64,000 nt of DNA, taken from the NCBI RefSeq assembly GCF_038789205.1, contig NZ_CP128355.1, forward strand, positions 1,364,001-1,428,000, given 5' to 3'. The notes beneath the pieces are model-generated. The model searched no databases. It had not been told where the DNA came from and worked only from the letters and a program-made list of their open reading frames with translations. The stretch comes from Staphylococcus hsinchuensis (GTDB taxonomy: Bacteria > Bacillota > Bacilli > Staphylococcales > Staphylococcaceae). Every line of letters starts with the position of its first letter. Position 1 is the first letter of the stretch. This document shows, in pieces, positions 28,414 to 39,818 of this stretch. A program made the position numbers and the translations under genes.

Positions 28414-30815
28414 TGATTATTTCAAAAGAATGGTTGTCAACGTACGTAAATATCGATCAACCTGTCGATGAATTAGCTGAGAAAATTACACGCACAGGTA
28501 TTGAAGTCGATGATATCGTCGATTATACAAAAGATATAAAGAATATTGTTGTCGGTTATATTGAATCAATCGAAGCACATCCTGATGCAGATAAATTAAA
28601 CATTTGCCAAGTCGATATCGGTGAAGAAGAATCTGTACAAATTGTTTGTGGTGCACCAAATGTGGATGCAGGTCAAACAGTTATTGTAGCTACTGTAGGG
28701 GGTAGATTACCTGGTGGCATTAAGATTAAACGTGCTAAATTACGTGGAGAACGCTCTGAAGGTATGATTTGTTCACTTCAAGAAATAGGCATTCCAGCTG
28801 CCTTAGTTCCAAAAGCATTTGAAAATGGTATTTATGTATTTTCAGAAAAAGTTCAACCAGGTACAGATGCGTTAACAGCACTTTATTTAAATGATCAAGT
28901 GATGGAATTTGATTTAACACCAAATAGAGCCGATGCTTTAAGTATGATTGGTACCGCATACGAAACAGCGGCGTTATACAATTTACCATTAACTAAACCT
29001 AAAACAACAAGTAAAGCTTCATCTGAAGAAGCATCAAATACATTGTCTGTAAATGTTCAGAACACAGATAAAGTTCCATACTATAGTGCAAGAGTAGTTA
29101 AAAACGTAACAATTGGTCCATCACCAGAATGGATGCAAATGCGATTAATCAAAGCAGGTATCAGACCAATTAATAACGTCGTAGATATTTCGAATTATGT
29201 TCTTCTAGAATATGGTCAACCATTACACATGTTCGATAAAGATCAAATTGGTTCAGAAGTGATTGAGGTAAGACGAGCTGATGACAATGAAAAAATTACT
29301 ACATTGGATGACCAAGAAAGAACATTAGTAGATTCAGATATCGTAATTACAAATGGTGAAAAACCTATTGCGATTGCTGGTGTAATGGGCGGAGATTTTT
29401 CAGAAGTTACAGAGAATACAAAGAATGTAGTGATTGAAGGGGCAATATTCGACCCAGTATCAATTCGTCATACATCAAGACGATTAAACTTAAAGAGTGA
29501 ATCTTCAAGTCGTTTTGAAAAAGGTATCGCTACAGAATTCGTTGATGAAGCGGTTGACAGAGCATGCTATTTATTAGAAACATATGCGAGTGGCACCGTC
29601 ACAGAAGGACGTGTAGCTAAAGGTGAATTAGGAGAATTTACGACACCAATTCAAATAACTGTAGACAAAATTAATCAGACAATCGGTTTATCTCTATCAG
29701 AAGATGAAATTGAATCAATCTTTGTACAATTAGGATTTGAAACAAAACGTAATGGTTCAGCATTAACAGTGTATGTACCATCACGACGTAAAGACATTAC
29801 AATTCAAGCAGATTTAATTGAAGAAATCGCAAGAATTTACGGTTATGACGCATTACCATCTACATTACCAACATTCAATAAAGTAACAAATGGTGCGTTA
29901 ACAGATAGACAATCAAAATCACGTGTCATTAAAGCATCTTTAGAAGGTGCTGGTTTAAGTCAAGCTATTACGTACTCATTAGTTGATGAGAATCGTGCGA
30001 AAGATTTTGCGTTAGTCGATAGATCTACAATTTCATTGTTAATGCCAATGAGTGAGGCGCATGCAGTATTACGTCAAAGTTTAATCCCACATTTACTTGA
30101 CGCTGTAGCTTACAATGTGGCCCGTAAAAATACAAATGTTCGCCTATATGAACTAGGACGCGTATTCTTTAGTAATGGGGAAGGCCAATTACCTGATGAA
30201 GTAGAATATTTAAGTGGTATTTTAACAGGTGATTATACTTGGAATACTTGGCAAGGTAAGAAGGAACAGATTGATTTCTTCGTTGCTAAAGGTGTTGTAG
30301 ATCGTATTGCTGAAAAGCTTGATATACAATTTGAATACGAAGCTGGTGAAGTGGATGGTTTACATCCAGGACGTACTGCTATCGTCAAGTTGAATAACGA
30401 AACAGTAGGGTTTATCGGTGAATTACATCCTCGTGTTGCTAAAGAGAATGACTTGGATAGAACGTATGTATTCGAATTAAATTACGATAAGCTCATGGAC
30501 GTGTCTGTTGGATATATCAATTATCAACCTATCCCAAGATATCCTGGTGTATCTAGAGATATTGCATTACTCGTTAATCGTCAAATGCCATCATCAAGTT
30601 TAATTCAAGTTATCCGTGAACATGGTAGTGATATTTTACAAAATGCAGAAGTCTTTGATGTTTATGAAGGTGAACATGTTGCTGAAGATGAAAAATCAAT
30701 TGCTATTCGACTTTCATATTTAGATACAGAACAAACGTTAACTGATGAAAAAGTTAATGCAGTACATGAAGAAATTTTAACTTCTTTACAAGAAATTGGT
30801 GCTACAATTAGATAG
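28413..30815 (+). CDS. pheT: Phenylalanyl-tRNA synthetase beta subunit
   Basis: 800 residues. Domains: B1-like start, the tRNA-binding EMAP/OB fold (about 40-150) with HPDADKLNICQVD, B3/B4 editing domains, B5 (about 405-475), the inactive synthetase core, and a C-terminal ferredoxin-like anticodon-binding domain (about 705-800) with RYPGVSRDIALLV. Full length. It ends at a very strong terminator. Confidence 0.97.
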   Translation: MIISKEWLSTYVNIDQPVDELAEKITRTGIEVDDIVDYTKDIKNIVVGYIESIEAHPDADKLNICQVDIGEEESVQIVCGAPNVDAGQTVIVATVGGRLPGGIKIKRAKLRGERSEGMICSLQEIGIPAALVPKAFENGIYVFSEKVQPGTDALTALYLNDQVMEFDLTPNRADALSMIGTAYETAALYNLPLTKPKTTSKASSEEASNTLSVNVQNTDKVPYYSARVVKNVTIGPSPEWMQMRLIKAGIRPINNVVDISNYVLLEYGQPLHMFDKDQIGSEVIEVRRADDNEKITTLDDQERTLVDSDIVITNGEKPIAIAGVMGGDFSEVTENTKNVVIEGAIFDPVSIRHTSRRLNLKSESSSRFEKGIATEFVDEAVDRACYLLETYASGTVTEGRVAKGELGEFTTPIQITVDKINQTIGLSLSEDEIESIFVQLGFETKRNGSALTVYVPSRRKDITIQADLIEEIARIYGYDALPSTLPTFNKVTNGALTDRQSKSRVIKASLEGAGLSQAITYSLVDENRAKDFALVDRSTISLLMPMSEAHAVLRQSLIPHLLDAVAYNVARKNTNVRLYELGRVFFSNGEGQLPDEVEYLSGILTGDYTWNTWQGKKEQIDFFVAKGVVDRIAEKLDIQFEYEAGEVDGLHPGRTAIVKLNNETVGFIGELHPRVAKENDLDRTYVFELNYDKLMDVSVGYINYQPIPRYPGVSRDIALLVNRQMPSSSLIQVIREHGSDILQNAEVFDVYEGEHVAEDEKSIAIRLSYLDTEQTLTDEKVNAVHEEILTSLQEIGATIR

Positions 30816-30830
30816 ATGAATTTATAAATA

Positions 30831-30873
30831 ACCCCCTGTTAAGGAAACAAACCCTTAACGGGGGGATTTTATA
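30831..30873. terminator. Terminator between pheT and rnhC
   Basis: CCCCCTGTTAAGG and CCTTAACGGGGGG-type arms with a short A-rich loop, followed by T-rich sequence. Confidence 0.93.
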
Positions 30874-30918
30874 TTTATGGGTGAAATATAGTAAGTTGGG
30901 TTACTTTGTTTATAATAA

Positions 30919-31845
30919 TTATTTATGCTTTTGTTGAACTAAGTTTTGAGCTTTATTACGATTTGCGAAATGCTTTTTAGAGATGTTATCTAAATAATTG
31001 ATACCGTAGCGTTCAATCACTTTTGCAGCGGCAAGGTCTACCTTTTTACTCGCACCTTTTGGTATCTCTAGGTGAGCTTCTTTAGCAATTTGATCCATAT
31101 ATTTAACGAATGCATATCTAGAAATGATGCTCGCAGCAGCAATGGCTAAAGATTTAGATTCACCTTTCGTTTCGAATTTTGTTTTTTCACTAAAAGGTAT
31201 TTCGGTTAATGCATATCGTTTATAAACACCTGGTTGTGCAAATTGATCGATAACTATGTAATCTAATGCTTCGTTATCAATTTTTTGTGTAACATTAAGG
31301 ATAGCTTGGTTATGTAACACTGCTTTCATTTTAACTTGTGACCAACCCGATTTTTGTCTTTCGTTATATTTATCATTTTGTAAAGTTAATAACGAATGGG
31401 GAACAAATGTAATCAGTTGTTCAGCAATTTCTACAATTTTTTTATCGGTTAATTTTTTAGAATCATCAACGCCTAATGTTTTTAATAACTCGACGTGCTC
31501 TTTAGAAATGTAGGCTGCACATACAGTTAAAGGACCAAAGTAATCACCACTACCAGCTTCATCACTACCGATACAATGATATTGATTATATTTTGGAGTG
31601 TTATTTTTAATTGATGACTCTTTCGATGGTTTCTCAGATGTATGGTTTGGTAATAATTGTGATGCAATCGTTTGAGCATCTTTGCCTTGAAACATAACCT
31701 TATTCGAATTGTAAATCGAAATTGATGTGCCTTGATGTTTTACTTTCGCTTTCATGCCTTGTGGCAGATGAGTTTGTTCAAATGATAATTTAGAGATAAG
31801 TTTCTGTATCTCAGATTCGGATAATTTTAGTACAACGTTTGTCAT
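30919..31845 (-). CDS. rnhC: Ribonuclease HIII
   Basis: 308 residues. Cleaves RNA in RNA-DNA hybrids (R-loops, primers). The N-terminal TBP-like substrate-binding domain (about 1-75) is followed by the catalytic domain with [14 protein letters not shown] near residue 93, which holds two of the acidic metal ligands, and YIVIDQFA further on. These features separate it from RNase HII. AGAGAGGC precedes the ATG. Convergent with pheT, divergent from zapA. Confidence 0.95.
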   Translation of the reverse strand: MTNVVLKLSESEIQKLISKLSFEQTHLPQGMKAKVKHQGTSISIYNSNKVMFQGKDAQTIASQLLPNHTSEKPSKESSIKNNTPKYNQYHCIGSDEAGSGDYFGPLTVCAAYISKEHVELLKTLGVDDSKKLTDKKIVEIAEQLITFVPHSLLTLQNDKYNERQKSGWSQVKMKAVLHNQAILNVTQKIDNEALDYIVIDQFAQPGVYKRYALTEIPFSEKTKFETKGESKSLAIAAASIISRYAFVKYMDQIAKEAHLEIPKGASKKVDLAAAKVIERYGINYLDNISKKHFANRNKAQNLVQQKHK

Positions 31846-32129
31846 TGTTTAGCCTCTCTTTAATCCATATACTTTAAATTAAACAATATACATCATATCA
31901 CGTGTGAATTCATATACGAAATAGTTATAAAATGTAGTTAAATAGTTAAAAGGAAATTAAAGTTTTCTAGTTAAAATAGTAATAAAATATTTAAATATAA
32001 CAATTCACACCTCTTACAAAATAATAATGACTCGTGTATAATGGTTCGTGATAAATATTCTAAAATAGTATAATACTAAAAGAATGAATGAGATTGTTCG
32101 GAAATATATTTAAAGTCAGGAGTTATAAT

Positions 32130-32393
32130 ATGGGTGAGTTTAAAAATCGAATTAATGTAACTATCAACGATCAGCATTATACAATTGTCGGTGAAGACAA
32201 CCCTGAACATATTCGCTATGTTGCACATTTAGTAGATGATAGACTTAAAGAGTTAGGTAGAATGAGTACAGGGCTTGATACTACACGAAAAGCAATATTA
32301 ACTGCAGTGAATATCATGCATGAAAAAGTTCAAGTAGAAGAAGAAAATTACCAATTACAACAAGAAATTAAGAAATTAAAAAATCAAGAGTAA
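32130..32393 (+). CDS. zapA: Cell division protein ZapA
   Basis: 87 residues. Small FtsZ-associated protein that bundles protofilaments at the Z-ring. The start MGEFKNRINVTI and the C-terminal coiled coil (about 60-87) fit Gram-positive ZapA. ATG 32130 has AGGAG 9 bases upstream. The longer frame from 32088 lacks one. Four bases separate it from the cvpA-like gene. Confidence 0.9.
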   Translation: MGEFKNRINVTINDQHYTIVGEDNPEHIRYVAHLVDDRLKELGRMSTGLDTTRKAILTAVNIMHEKVQVEEENYQLQQEIKKLKNQE

Positions 32394-32396
32394 ACC

Positions 32397-32918
32397 ATGC
32401 TACTTGATTTACTTGTTATATTGTTTATTTGTTACATAGGTGTGATTGGTTTTAGGAGAGGGTTATGGCTTAGTGCCTTACACTTAAGTTCTACATTGTT
32501 TGCATTGTGGCTATCTTCAACATTATATAATCTAGTCGCAGCGAGGTTAGATTTATTTATTCCTTTTCCAATAACACATGCATATCACATGACTTATACA
32601 TTTCATTATGATGAAATTGAGACAAGGTTTAATCATATTATTGCTTTTGTCATTATATTTATCTTAACGAAAGTAATTTGTTATTGCATGATTGTATCGT
32701 TTGATTATGTATTAAAGCAATTGTCGATTACACAATTTAGTCGTTATGGTGGTATTGCATTAAGTTTTATATCTTCTTGTATTTTTAGTGTGATATTTTT
32801 ATATTGCATATCACTGTATCCTTTAGATATTTTCCAATCACAATTATCAAATTCATTAATTGCGAGACATTTTGTAAATCATATACCGTTATTATCCCAA
32901 TTTATTAACGAACTATAA
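32397..32918 (+). CDS. CvpA-family membrane protein
   Basis: 173 residues with four or five hydrophobic helices and the family start LLDLLVILFICYIGVIGFRRG. CvpA/YshB-type proteins follow zapA and precede polX in bacilli and staphylococci. The original link is to colicin V production in E. coli; the cellular role here is unknown. The start overlaps the AAGAGTAAACC just after zapA, which makes translational coupling likely. Confidence 0.85.
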   Translation: MLLDLLVILFICYIGVIGFRRGLWLSALHLSSTLFALWLSSTLYNLVAARLDLFIPFPITHAYHMTYTFHYDEIETRFNHIIAFVIIFILTKVICYCMIVSFDYVLKQLSITQFSRYGGIALSFISSCIFSVIFLYCISLYPLDIFQSQLSNSLIARHFVNHIPLLSQFINEL

Positions 32919-33046
32919 TAGTAAGCACTATTGTTAAAATGTCATGTTTCGTATTTTGAACATATTTTACTTTAAGGGCATATTCGATTTACTGGTTAAT
33001 TTAAAGCAGTAATTGTTGTTGCCCCTTTTTTTATGGAGGGAATGTC

Positions 33047-34759
33047 ATGTCAAAGAAAGAAATTATAAAATTACTAGAAAAAATAGCTGTATATATGGAA
33101 TTAAAAGGGGAGAACACTTTTAAAGTTTCTGCATATCGTAAAGCAGCACAAAGTTTAGAAACGGATGAACGTCCATTAGATGAAATTGATGACGTGACGG
33201 AACTTAAAGGCATTGGAAAAGGTGTAGGCGAAGTAATTAATGAATATCGAGAACAAGGTAAATCAACAACTCTTGAAGCGCTACAAGATGAAGTACCTGC
33301 TGGTTTAATCCCACTATTAAAAATTCAAGGTCTTGGTAGTAAGAAAATAGCAAAGTTATATAAAGAACTTGGTATCGATAGTAAGGATGCTTTACAACAA
33401 GCTTGTGAGGCAGGAAAAGTGAGCGAACTAAGTGGATTTGCTAAAAAGACAGAACAAAATATATTAGAAGCTGTTAAAGCTTTGGGTGCTAAAAAAGATC
33501 GTTATCCGATTGACCAAATTGCTGGGTTAAGTCTAGAAATTGATAGCTATTTGTCCGAGATTGAAGCTATTGATCAATTTAATGTAGCAGGTAGCTTTAG
33601 ACGTTTTAAAGAATCTAGTAAAGATATTGATTATATTATTAGTACCGATGATCCTGAAACAGTACAACAAGCATTGTTAGAAATACCAAATAAAGTTAAA
33701 GAAGTAGCGATAGGACATACTAAAATATCGCTCGAACTTTCATACGACGATGAAACAATTGGAGTGGACTTTAGACTTATTGAACCATCGGCGTACTATC
33801 ATACGTTACAACATTTCACGGGTTCTAAAGATCACAACATTCGTATTCGTCAATTAGCTAAAGAAAGAAATGAAAAAATTAGTGAATACGGTATAGAACA
33901 GCAAAATGGTGAGTTGATTCAATATCAAAGTGAAGCAGAAATATATGAACATTATGGAGTGAATTGGATTGCACCTGCTATGAGAGAAGATGGTAGTGAA
34001 TTTGATAAATCACTTACAAATATACTTCAATTAGACGATATTAACGGTGACTTGCATATGCATACAACCTTTAGTGATGGTGCATTTAGTATAGAAGATA
34101 TGGTGAAAGCAAATATTGAAAAGGGTTACCAATATATGGTTATCACTGACCATTCACAAAGTTTAAAGGTTGCGAATGGGTTATCAGTCGAGCAACTATT
34201 ACGTCAAAATGAAGAAATTAAAACGCTCAATGATAAATATGATGAAATTGATATTTATTCAGGTATTGAAATGGATATCTTACCTAATGGAGAATTGGAT
34301 TATAGCGATGAGGTATTAGCTCAATTAGACTATGTGATTGCAGCAATTCACCAAAGCTTTAATCAACCTCAGGAAGAAATTATGAAACGACTTGAAAATG
34401 CCTGCAAAAATCCATATGTACGTCATATTGCACATCCAACCGGTCGCATTATAGGTAAAAGACCAGGCTATGAACCTGATATAGACAAATTGTGTGAAAT
34501 GGCGGAGGCAACAAACACAATATTAGAGATAAACGCAAATCCGAAACGATTAGATTTAAACGCTGAAGTTGTACGTAAACATCCGAATATTCGATTGACG
34601 ATTAATACAGACGCTCACCATGTAGATCATTTAGAATTTATGGAATATGGTGTGGCTACTGCTCAAAAAGGATTTGTGCATAAAGAGCGTGTTATTAATA
34701 CTTTATCTCGTGAAGATTTTAAAGATTTCATTGAAAATAACATTAAATTGAAGAAATAG
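33047..34759 (+). CDS. polX: DNA polymerase X with PHP domain
   Basis: 570 residues. N-terminal Pol beta-like part with helix-hairpin-helix motifs (ELKGIGKGVGEVI, IQGLGSKKIAKLY), the nucleotidyltransferase palm with VAGSFRRFKESSKDIDYII, and a C-terminal PHP metal-dependent exonuclease with DLHMHTTFSDGAFS and ITDHSQ. Expected role: gap filling in base-excision repair with 3'-5' exonuclease or AP-endonuclease activity. Full length. GGAGGGAATGTC precedes the ATG. mutS2 begins 9 bases after its stop. Confidence 0.94.
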   Translation: MSKKEIIKLLEKIAVYMELKGENTFKVSAYRKAAQSLETDERPLDEIDDVTELKGIGKGVGEVINEYREQGKSTTLEALQDEVPAGLIPLLKIQGLGSKKIAKLYKELGIDSKDALQQACEAGKVSELSGFAKKTEQNILEAVKALGAKKDRYPIDQIAGLSLEIDSYLSEIEAIDQFNVAGSFRRFKESSKDIDYIISTDDPETVQQALLEIPNKVKEVAIGHTKISLELSYDDETIGVDFRLIEPSAYYHTLQHFTGSKDHNIRIRQLAKERNEKISEYGIEQQNGELIQYQSEAEIYEHYGVNWIAPAMREDGSEFDKSLTNILQLDDINGDLHMHTTFSDGAFSIEDMVKANIEKGYQYMVITDHSQSLKVANGLSVEQLLRQNEEIKTLNDKYDEIDIYSGIEMDILPNGELDYSDEVLAQLDYVIAAIHQSFNQPQEEIMKRLENACKNPYVRHIAHPTGRIIGKRPGYEPDIDKLCEMAEATNTILEINANPKRLDLNAEVVRKHPNIRLTINTDAHHVDHLEFMEYGVATAQKGFVHKERVINTLSREDFKDFIENNIKLKK

Positions 34760-34768
34760 AGGGATTGT

Positions 34769-37117
34769 ATGAGACAGAAATCATTAGATGTCTTAGAATT
34801 CGATAAAATTAAAGCACTGGTAGAAAAAGAAGCAATGAGTGATATCGGTGTTGAAAAAATCAAAGCAATGTCACCAGCTACAGATATTAAAACGGTGGAA
34901 TTTCAGATTAATGAAACTGATGAAATTGCACAAATCTATAATAAACATCGCTTACCAAGCTTAAGCGGTCTATCAAAAATTTCTCACTACATTCACCGAG
35001 CAACTATCGGTGGTGTACTCAATGTTCGTGAACTTAATTTAATCAAACGACTTATTCAAGTACAAAATCAATATAAAACATTCTACAATAACTTATTAGA
35101 AGAAGATGAAGAAGTTAAATATCCTATTCTAGATGAACGAATGAATCAACTACCGGTATTAACAAATGTATATCAAGAAATTCATCAAAAATGTGATGCC
35201 CATGATTTGTATGATCATGCTAGTTATGAATTACAAGGTATAAGAAGTAAGATTTCAACTACGACACAACGCATCAAACAAAATCTTGATAAAATCGTTA
35301 AAAGCCAAGCAAATCAGAAGAAACTGTCTGATGCGATTGTCACAGTGAGAAATGAACGTAATGTAATTCCTGTCAAAGCAGAGTATAGACAAGATTTTAA
35401 AGGGATTGTGCATGACCAATCTGCCTCAGGTCAAACTTTATATATCGAACCCACTTCTATCGTTGAGATGAACAATCAAATTAGTCGATTAAAAAATGAT
35501 GAAGCGGCAGAACGAGAACGAATTTTAACAGAAATCACTGCACTTGTAGCCGAAAATGCAGAGGAATGTTTAACGTCTGAATCAATTATGGGACAAATTG
35601 ATTTCTTAACTGCCAAGTCACGTTATGCACGTGATATTAAAGGTACAAAACCTCAATTTACAGAAGAAAGATCTGTATATTTACCTAAAGCATTTCATCC
35701 TTTATTAGATCAAGAAACTGTTGTTGCAAATACGATTGAATTTGCTGAAGACGTTAATACCGTAATCATAACGGGGCCAAACACAGGTGGTAAAACGGTA
35801 ACCCTTAAAACGTTGGGGCTCATCATTATAATGGCTCAATCAGGTTTGTTAATTCCGACATTAGATGGTAGTAAATTGGGCGTATTTGATAATGTCTATT
35901 GTGATATCGGAGACGAGCAATCTATCGAGCAATCTTTATCTACATTCTCATCACATATGAAAAATATTGTAGAAATATTACAAGATGCCAATAAACAAAG
36001 CATTATTCTATTTGACGAGTTAGGTGCAGGAACAGACCCAAGTGAAGGTGCGGCTCTTGCGATGAGTATATTAGACTATGTCCAAGAAATTGGTGCACTT
36101 GTGATGGCAACAACGCACTATCCAGAACTGAAAGCCTATAGTTACAATAGAACAGGTGTTATGAATGCAAGTGTAGAATTTGATGTAAATAGCCTAAGTC
36201 CAACATATAAGTTATTGATGGGTGTGCCAGGGCGTTCAAACGCTTTCGATATTTCCAGAAAATTAGGTTTAACAACTAAAATAATACAAAAAGCCAAATC
36301 TATGATTGGTCAAGACGAACAAGAAATTAACGAAATGATTGCATCATTAGAATATAATTCAAAACGTGTAGACGAACAACGCATCGAGTTAGATCAACTA
36401 TTAAGAGAAGCCCAAAGTGTACACGATGATTTAGCTAAACAATATAGTCAGTACCAGAATTACCAAAAGCAACTCATCGAACAAGCTAAAGAAAAAGCTA
36501 ATCAACGCGTGAAAACAGCAACTAAAGAAGCGGATACTATATTAAAAGAATTACGACAATTACGTGATAAAAAAGGCGCTGACGTGAAAGAACACGAATT
36601 AATCGATAAGAAAAAGCAACTAGATGATCAATATGAAGCGAAATCAATTAAAAAAGAAGTCCAAAAACAAAAATATGATGAAATCAAAGCAGGCGATGAA
36701 GTAAAAGTACTCACATATGGACAAAAAGGCGAGGTGCTTGAACTTGTAGATAATGACGAAGCGGTTGTTCAAATGGGTATTATCAAAATGAAATTACCGT
36801 TATCAGATCTTGAGAAAACGAAGAAAACAAAACCACAACCAACAAAAATGGTTAAACGTCAAAATCGACAAAGCATTAAAATGGAACTAGATTTACGTGG
36901 TTATCGTTACGATGAAGCAATGGTTGCAGTAGACCAATATTTAGATCAAGCTGTGTTGAGTAACTACGAACAGGTTTACATTATTCACGGTAAGGGTACC
37001 GGTGCTTTACAAAAAGGTGTGCAAAATCATTTAAAACAACATAAAAATGTGTCATCATTTAGAAACGGCATGCCTAGTGAAGGTGGTTTTGGCGTTACAG
37101 TAGCAACGTTAAAATAA
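34769..37117 (+). CDS. mutS2: MutS2, ribosome-rescue / DNA-structure ATPase
   Basis: 782 residues. MutS-type core with clamp helices, Walker [16 protein letters not shown] (about 334), Walker [16 protein letters not shown], a long coiled coil (about 515-640), and a C-terminal Smr domain (about 705-782) with [12 protein letters not shown] and IHGKGTGAL. Lacks the mismatch-recognition domain of MutS. Family roles include suppressing recombination and, in B. subtilis, sensing collided ribosomes. GAGGGATTGT precedes the ATG. Confidence 0.95.
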   Translation: MRQKSLDVLEFDKIKALVEKEAMSDIGVEKIKAMSPATDIKTVEFQINETDEIAQIYNKHRLPSLSGLSKISHYIHRATIGGVLNVRELNLIKRLIQVQNQYKTFYNNLLEEDEEVKYPILDERMNQLPVLTNVYQEIHQKCDAHDLYDHASYELQGIRSKISTTTQRIKQNLDKIVKSQANQKKLSDAIVTVRNERNVIPVKAEYRQDFKGIVHDQSASGQTLYIEPTSIVEMNNQISRLKNDEAAERERILTEITALVAENAEECLTSESIMGQIDFLTAKSRYARDIKGTKPQFTEERSVYLPKAFHPLLDQETVVANTIEFAEDVNTVIITGPNTGGKTVTLKTLGLIIIMAQSGLLIPTLDGSKLGVFDNVYCDIGDEQSIEQSLSTFSSHMKNIVEILQDANKQSIILFDELGAGTDPSEGAALAMSILDYVQEIGALVMATTHYPELKAYSYNRTGVMNASVEFDVNSLSPTYKLLMGVPGRSNAFDISRKLGLTTKIIQKAKSMIGQDEQEINEMIASLEYNSKRVDEQRIELDQLLREAQSVHDDLAKQYSQYQNYQKQLIEQAKEKANQRVKTATKEADTILKELRQLRDKKGADVKEHELIDKKKQLDDQYEAKSIKKEVQKQKYDEIKAGDEVKVLTYGQKGEVLELVDNDEAVVQMGIIKMKLPLSDLEKTKKTKPQPTKMVKRQNRQSIKMELDLRGYRYDEAMVAVDQYLDQAVLSNYEQVYIIHGKGTGALQKGVQNHLKQHKNVSSFRNGMPSEGGFGVTVATLK

Positions 37118-37199
37118 TAATGAGCAAAGAGGTATGCAGATTTATAAAAAGTCTGTTATAATTTCCTCATCATTTGAATATTAAGGAGGATTGGCATAT

Positions 37200-37514
37200 A
37201 TGGCACTTGTAAAAGTAACAGATTCAAACTTTGATGAAAATATCCAATCTGGCGTTAAATTAGTAGATTTCTGGGCAACTTGGTGTGGCCCATGTAAAAT
37301 GATTGCGCCAGTTTTAGAAGAATTAGCAGGAGATTACGATGGTAAAGCAGATATCTTAAAATTAGATGTCGACGAAAACCCATCAACAGCTGCCAAATTT
37401 GAAGTAATGAGTATTCCAACATTACTCGTATTTAAAGACGGTGAACCAGTTGATAAGATCGTAGGTTTCCAACCTAAAGAAAACTTAGCTGAAGTGATTG
37501 ATAAACATCTATAA
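37200..37514 (+). CDS. trxA: Thioredoxin
   Basis: 104 residues. Active site WCGPCK near 28-33, cis-Pro motif SIPTLLVF near 73, and the typical FWATWC strand. General protein disulfide reductant fed by thioredoxin reductase. ATG 37200 gives the standard staphylococcal start (MALVKVTD). AAGGAGG lies 13 bases upstream, and a TTG at 37191 in the same frame is closer to it but would add three residues. Confidence 0.96.
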   Translation: MALVKVTDSNFDENIQSGVKLVDFWATWCGPCKMIAPVLEELAGDYDGKADILKLDVDENPSTAAKFEVMSIPTLLVFKDGEPVDKIVGFQPKENLAEVIDKHL

Positions 37515-37529
37515 AATTCATTAAGATTA

Positions 37530-37565
37530 GCTGGGACATTAATTAAATTAATGTCCCAGTTTTCC
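37530..37565 (+). terminator. Terminator after trxA
   Basis: CTGGGACATTAAT and ATTAATGTCCCAG arms, then TTTTCC. Confidence 0.85.
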
Positions 37566-37694
37566 ATTTTTTAGAAAAAATATTGAGTGTCGATTGAATA
37601 TCAATATTGAATAAATTACGAAAATGTATGCAAATCTTATAACGATACATATTAAATATTACAATAACCAATTTCAAAGAAAGGAGGAAATTAT

Positions 37695-39488
37695 ATGATG
37701 GATACGGAAACTCACCAAAAAATAAAGCGAAAATTATCAGTCGTTCCAATGGAACCAGGTTGTTATTTAATGAAAGATAGACAAAATCAAGTCATCTATG
37801 TAGGGAAAGCGAAAAAATTACGCAATCGTTTACGATCCTATTTCACAGGTGCACATGATGCTAAAACTACTAGGTTAGTAGGAGAAATCCGCAATTTTGA
37901 ATTTATCGTTACTTCGAGTGAAACCGAATCTCTACTACTTGAACTAAATTTAATCAAACAATACCAACCTCGTTATAATATCCTATTGAAAGACGATAAA
38001 AGTTATCCTTTTATAAAAATAACGAAAGAAAAGCATCCAAGACTTATGGTTACCCGTACAGTAAAGAAAAATAGTGGTAAATATTTTGGCCCGTACCCTA
38101 ACGCATATTCAGCGCAAGAAACGAAAAAGTTATTGGATCGCATTTATCCATTTAGAAAATGCGATAAAATGCCAGATAAATTGTGTTTGTATTATCATAT
38201 CGGTCAATGTATGGGGCCATGTGTTTATCCAGTTGATTTAGATAAATATGCCCAAATGACGAAAGAAATAACTGAATTTTTAAATGGTGAAGATAAAACG
38301 ATTCTTAACAATTTGGAACAACGAATGAATGCTGCGAGTGAAGAGCTTGATTTCGAAAGGGCAAAAGAATATCGTGATTTAATTCAACATATTCAGAATT
38401 TGACTAAGAAACAGAAACAAAAAATGACCACAACTGATAATACAGTGCGAGATGTATTCGGTTATAGTGTTTCTAAAGGTTGGATGTGTGTGCAAGTGTT
38501 CTTTATTCGTCAAGGCGACATGATCAAAAGAGATGCAACGATGATTCCAATCCAACAAACACCGGAAGAAGAATTTTATACGTTTATTGGACAGTTTTAT
38601 GATTTAAATCAACATTTATTACCGAAAGAAGTACATGTGCCTAAACAGTTAGATCCAGATGTCATTCAGTCAGTTGTTGATACGAAGATTGTACAACCTG
38701 TACGTGGCAAGAAAAGAGAAATGGTCGATTTAGCGAGTCATAATGCTAAAGTAACACTTGAAAACAAATTCGAATTGATATCAAAAGATGAGTCTCGTAC
38801 AGTAAAAGCAATCGAAGAGCTCGGTGAGGCCATGGGTATTCAAACTCCAATAAGAATTGAAGCGTTCGATAATTCTAATATTCAGGGTGTCGATCCTGTA
38901 TCAGCAATGGTTTCATTTGTGGATGGTAAGCCGAATAAAAAAGGTTATCGCAAATATAAAATTAAAACAGTAGAGGGCCCAGACGATTATAAATCGATGC
39001 GAGAAGTAGTGCGTAGAAGATATACGCGTGTATTAAACGAAGGCTCACCATTGCCAGATTTAATACTCGTTGATGGCGGTAAAGGTCATATGTCAGGCGT
39101 TATCGATGTGCTTGAAAACGAGCTAGGATTAGATATTCCTGTAGCTGGTTTGCGTAAAAATGAAAAACATAAAACATCTGAAATCCTTTATGGTGAAAAT
39201 GCAGAAATTGTACCATTGAAGAAAAATAGCCAAGCATTTTACTTATTGCATAGAATACAAGATGAAGTACATCGCTTTGCAATTACATTCCACAGACAAA
39301 CACGTCAGAAAACGGGTCTTCATTCTGTGTTAGATACTGTTGATGGTATCGGATCAAAACGTAAGACTAAATTACTGCGTACATTCGGTTCAATAAAAAA
39401 GATGAAAGAAGCTACAATTGAAGATTTTAGAGCGAGTGGGCTACCAGAAAAAGTAGCTAAAAATCTGATGGAGGCACTAAAAAAATAG
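37695..39488 (+). CDS. uvrC: UvrABC system subunit C
   Basis: 597-residue dual-incision endonuclease of nucleotide excision repair. N-terminal GIY-YIG domain ([20 protein letters not shown]) for the 3' cut, UVR motif that binds UvrB ([20 protein letters not shown], about 203-222), RNase H-like domain with [11 protein letters not shown] for the 5' cut, and C-terminal tandem helix-hairpin-helix ([18 protein letters not shown]). AAAGGAGG is 7 bases before the ATG at 37695. Confidence 0.96.
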   Translation: MMDTETHQKIKRKLSVVPMEPGCYLMKDRQNQVIYVGKAKKLRNRLRSYFTGAHDAKTTRLVGEIRNFEFIVTSSETESLLLELNLIKQYQPRYNILLKDDKSYPFIKITKEKHPRLMVTRTVKKNSGKYFGPYPNAYSAQETKKLLDRIYPFRKCDKMPDKLCLYYHIGQCMGPCVYPVDLDKYAQMTKEITEFLNGEDKTILNNLEQRMNAASEELDFERAKEYRDLIQHIQNLTKKQKQKMTTTDNTVRDVFGYSVSKGWMCVQVFFIRQGDMIKRDATMIPIQQTPEEEFYTFIGQFYDLNQHLLPKEVHVPKQLDPDVIQSVVDTKIVQPVRGKKREMVDLASHNAKVTLENKFELISKDESRTVKAIEELGEAMGIQTPIRIEAFDNSNIQGVDPVSAMVSFVDGKPNKKGYRKYKIKTVEGPDDYKSMREVVRRRYTRVLNEGSPLPDLILVDGGKGHMSGVIDVLENELGLDIPVAGLRKNEKHKTSEILYGENAEIVPLKKNSQAFYLLHRIQDEVHRFAITFHRQTRQKTGLHSVLDTVDGIGSKRKTKLLRTFGSIKKMKEATIEDFRASGLPEKVAKNLMEALKK

Positions 39489-39499
39489 AGATGTGGCAA

Positions 39500-39536
39500 T
39501 TTTTTGGCATGAGAATCATTCTCATGCCCAAAAAAT
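39500..39536 (+). terminator. Terminator after uvrC, also resembling a Fur box
   Basis: GGCATGAGAAT and ATTCTCATGCC arms with T-run before and A-run after, so it could act on either strand. The centre TGAGAATCATTCTCA matches the 7-1-7 Fur pattern TGATAATnATTATCA at 12 of the 14 defined positions. The terminator reading explains it fully; Fur binding is only a possibility. Confidence 0.8.
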
Positions 39537-39588
39537 TATATTTTAGTGTTACAATAACAAATAACAGGCGTTCTTTTTTTGTTTGTAT

Positions 39589-39603
39589 ATGGAAGCGTTT
39601 ACT
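39589..39603 (+). promoter_or_regulatory. CcpA cre site upstream of sdhCAB
   Basis: ATGGAAGCGTTTACT fits the catabolite-responsive element consensus WTGNAANCGNWNNCW at every defined position. It lies about 215 bases before the sdhC start in the only intergenic gap that can hold the sdh promoter. CcpA repression of TCA-cycle genes during growth on glucose is known in B. subtilis and staphylococci, so this site has an obvious role. Binding itself is inferred. Confidence 0.65.
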
Positions 39604-39818
39604 AATTGATAAATGTTATCATTTAAAATTTTTAGTTACATGACCCTATATTGCAAACAATTAACGTAGAGATAATATTTATTAACGACATTTCTTTGCA
39701 ATTACCATACGACATAAACAATTATAGTAACTGAAATTAGTTGAATGAAGTATACGTAAATTACAAATTCAAAGAAAGAACACCAAATAATTTAATTGTT
39801 TCACAGGGGGGCTTCCTT

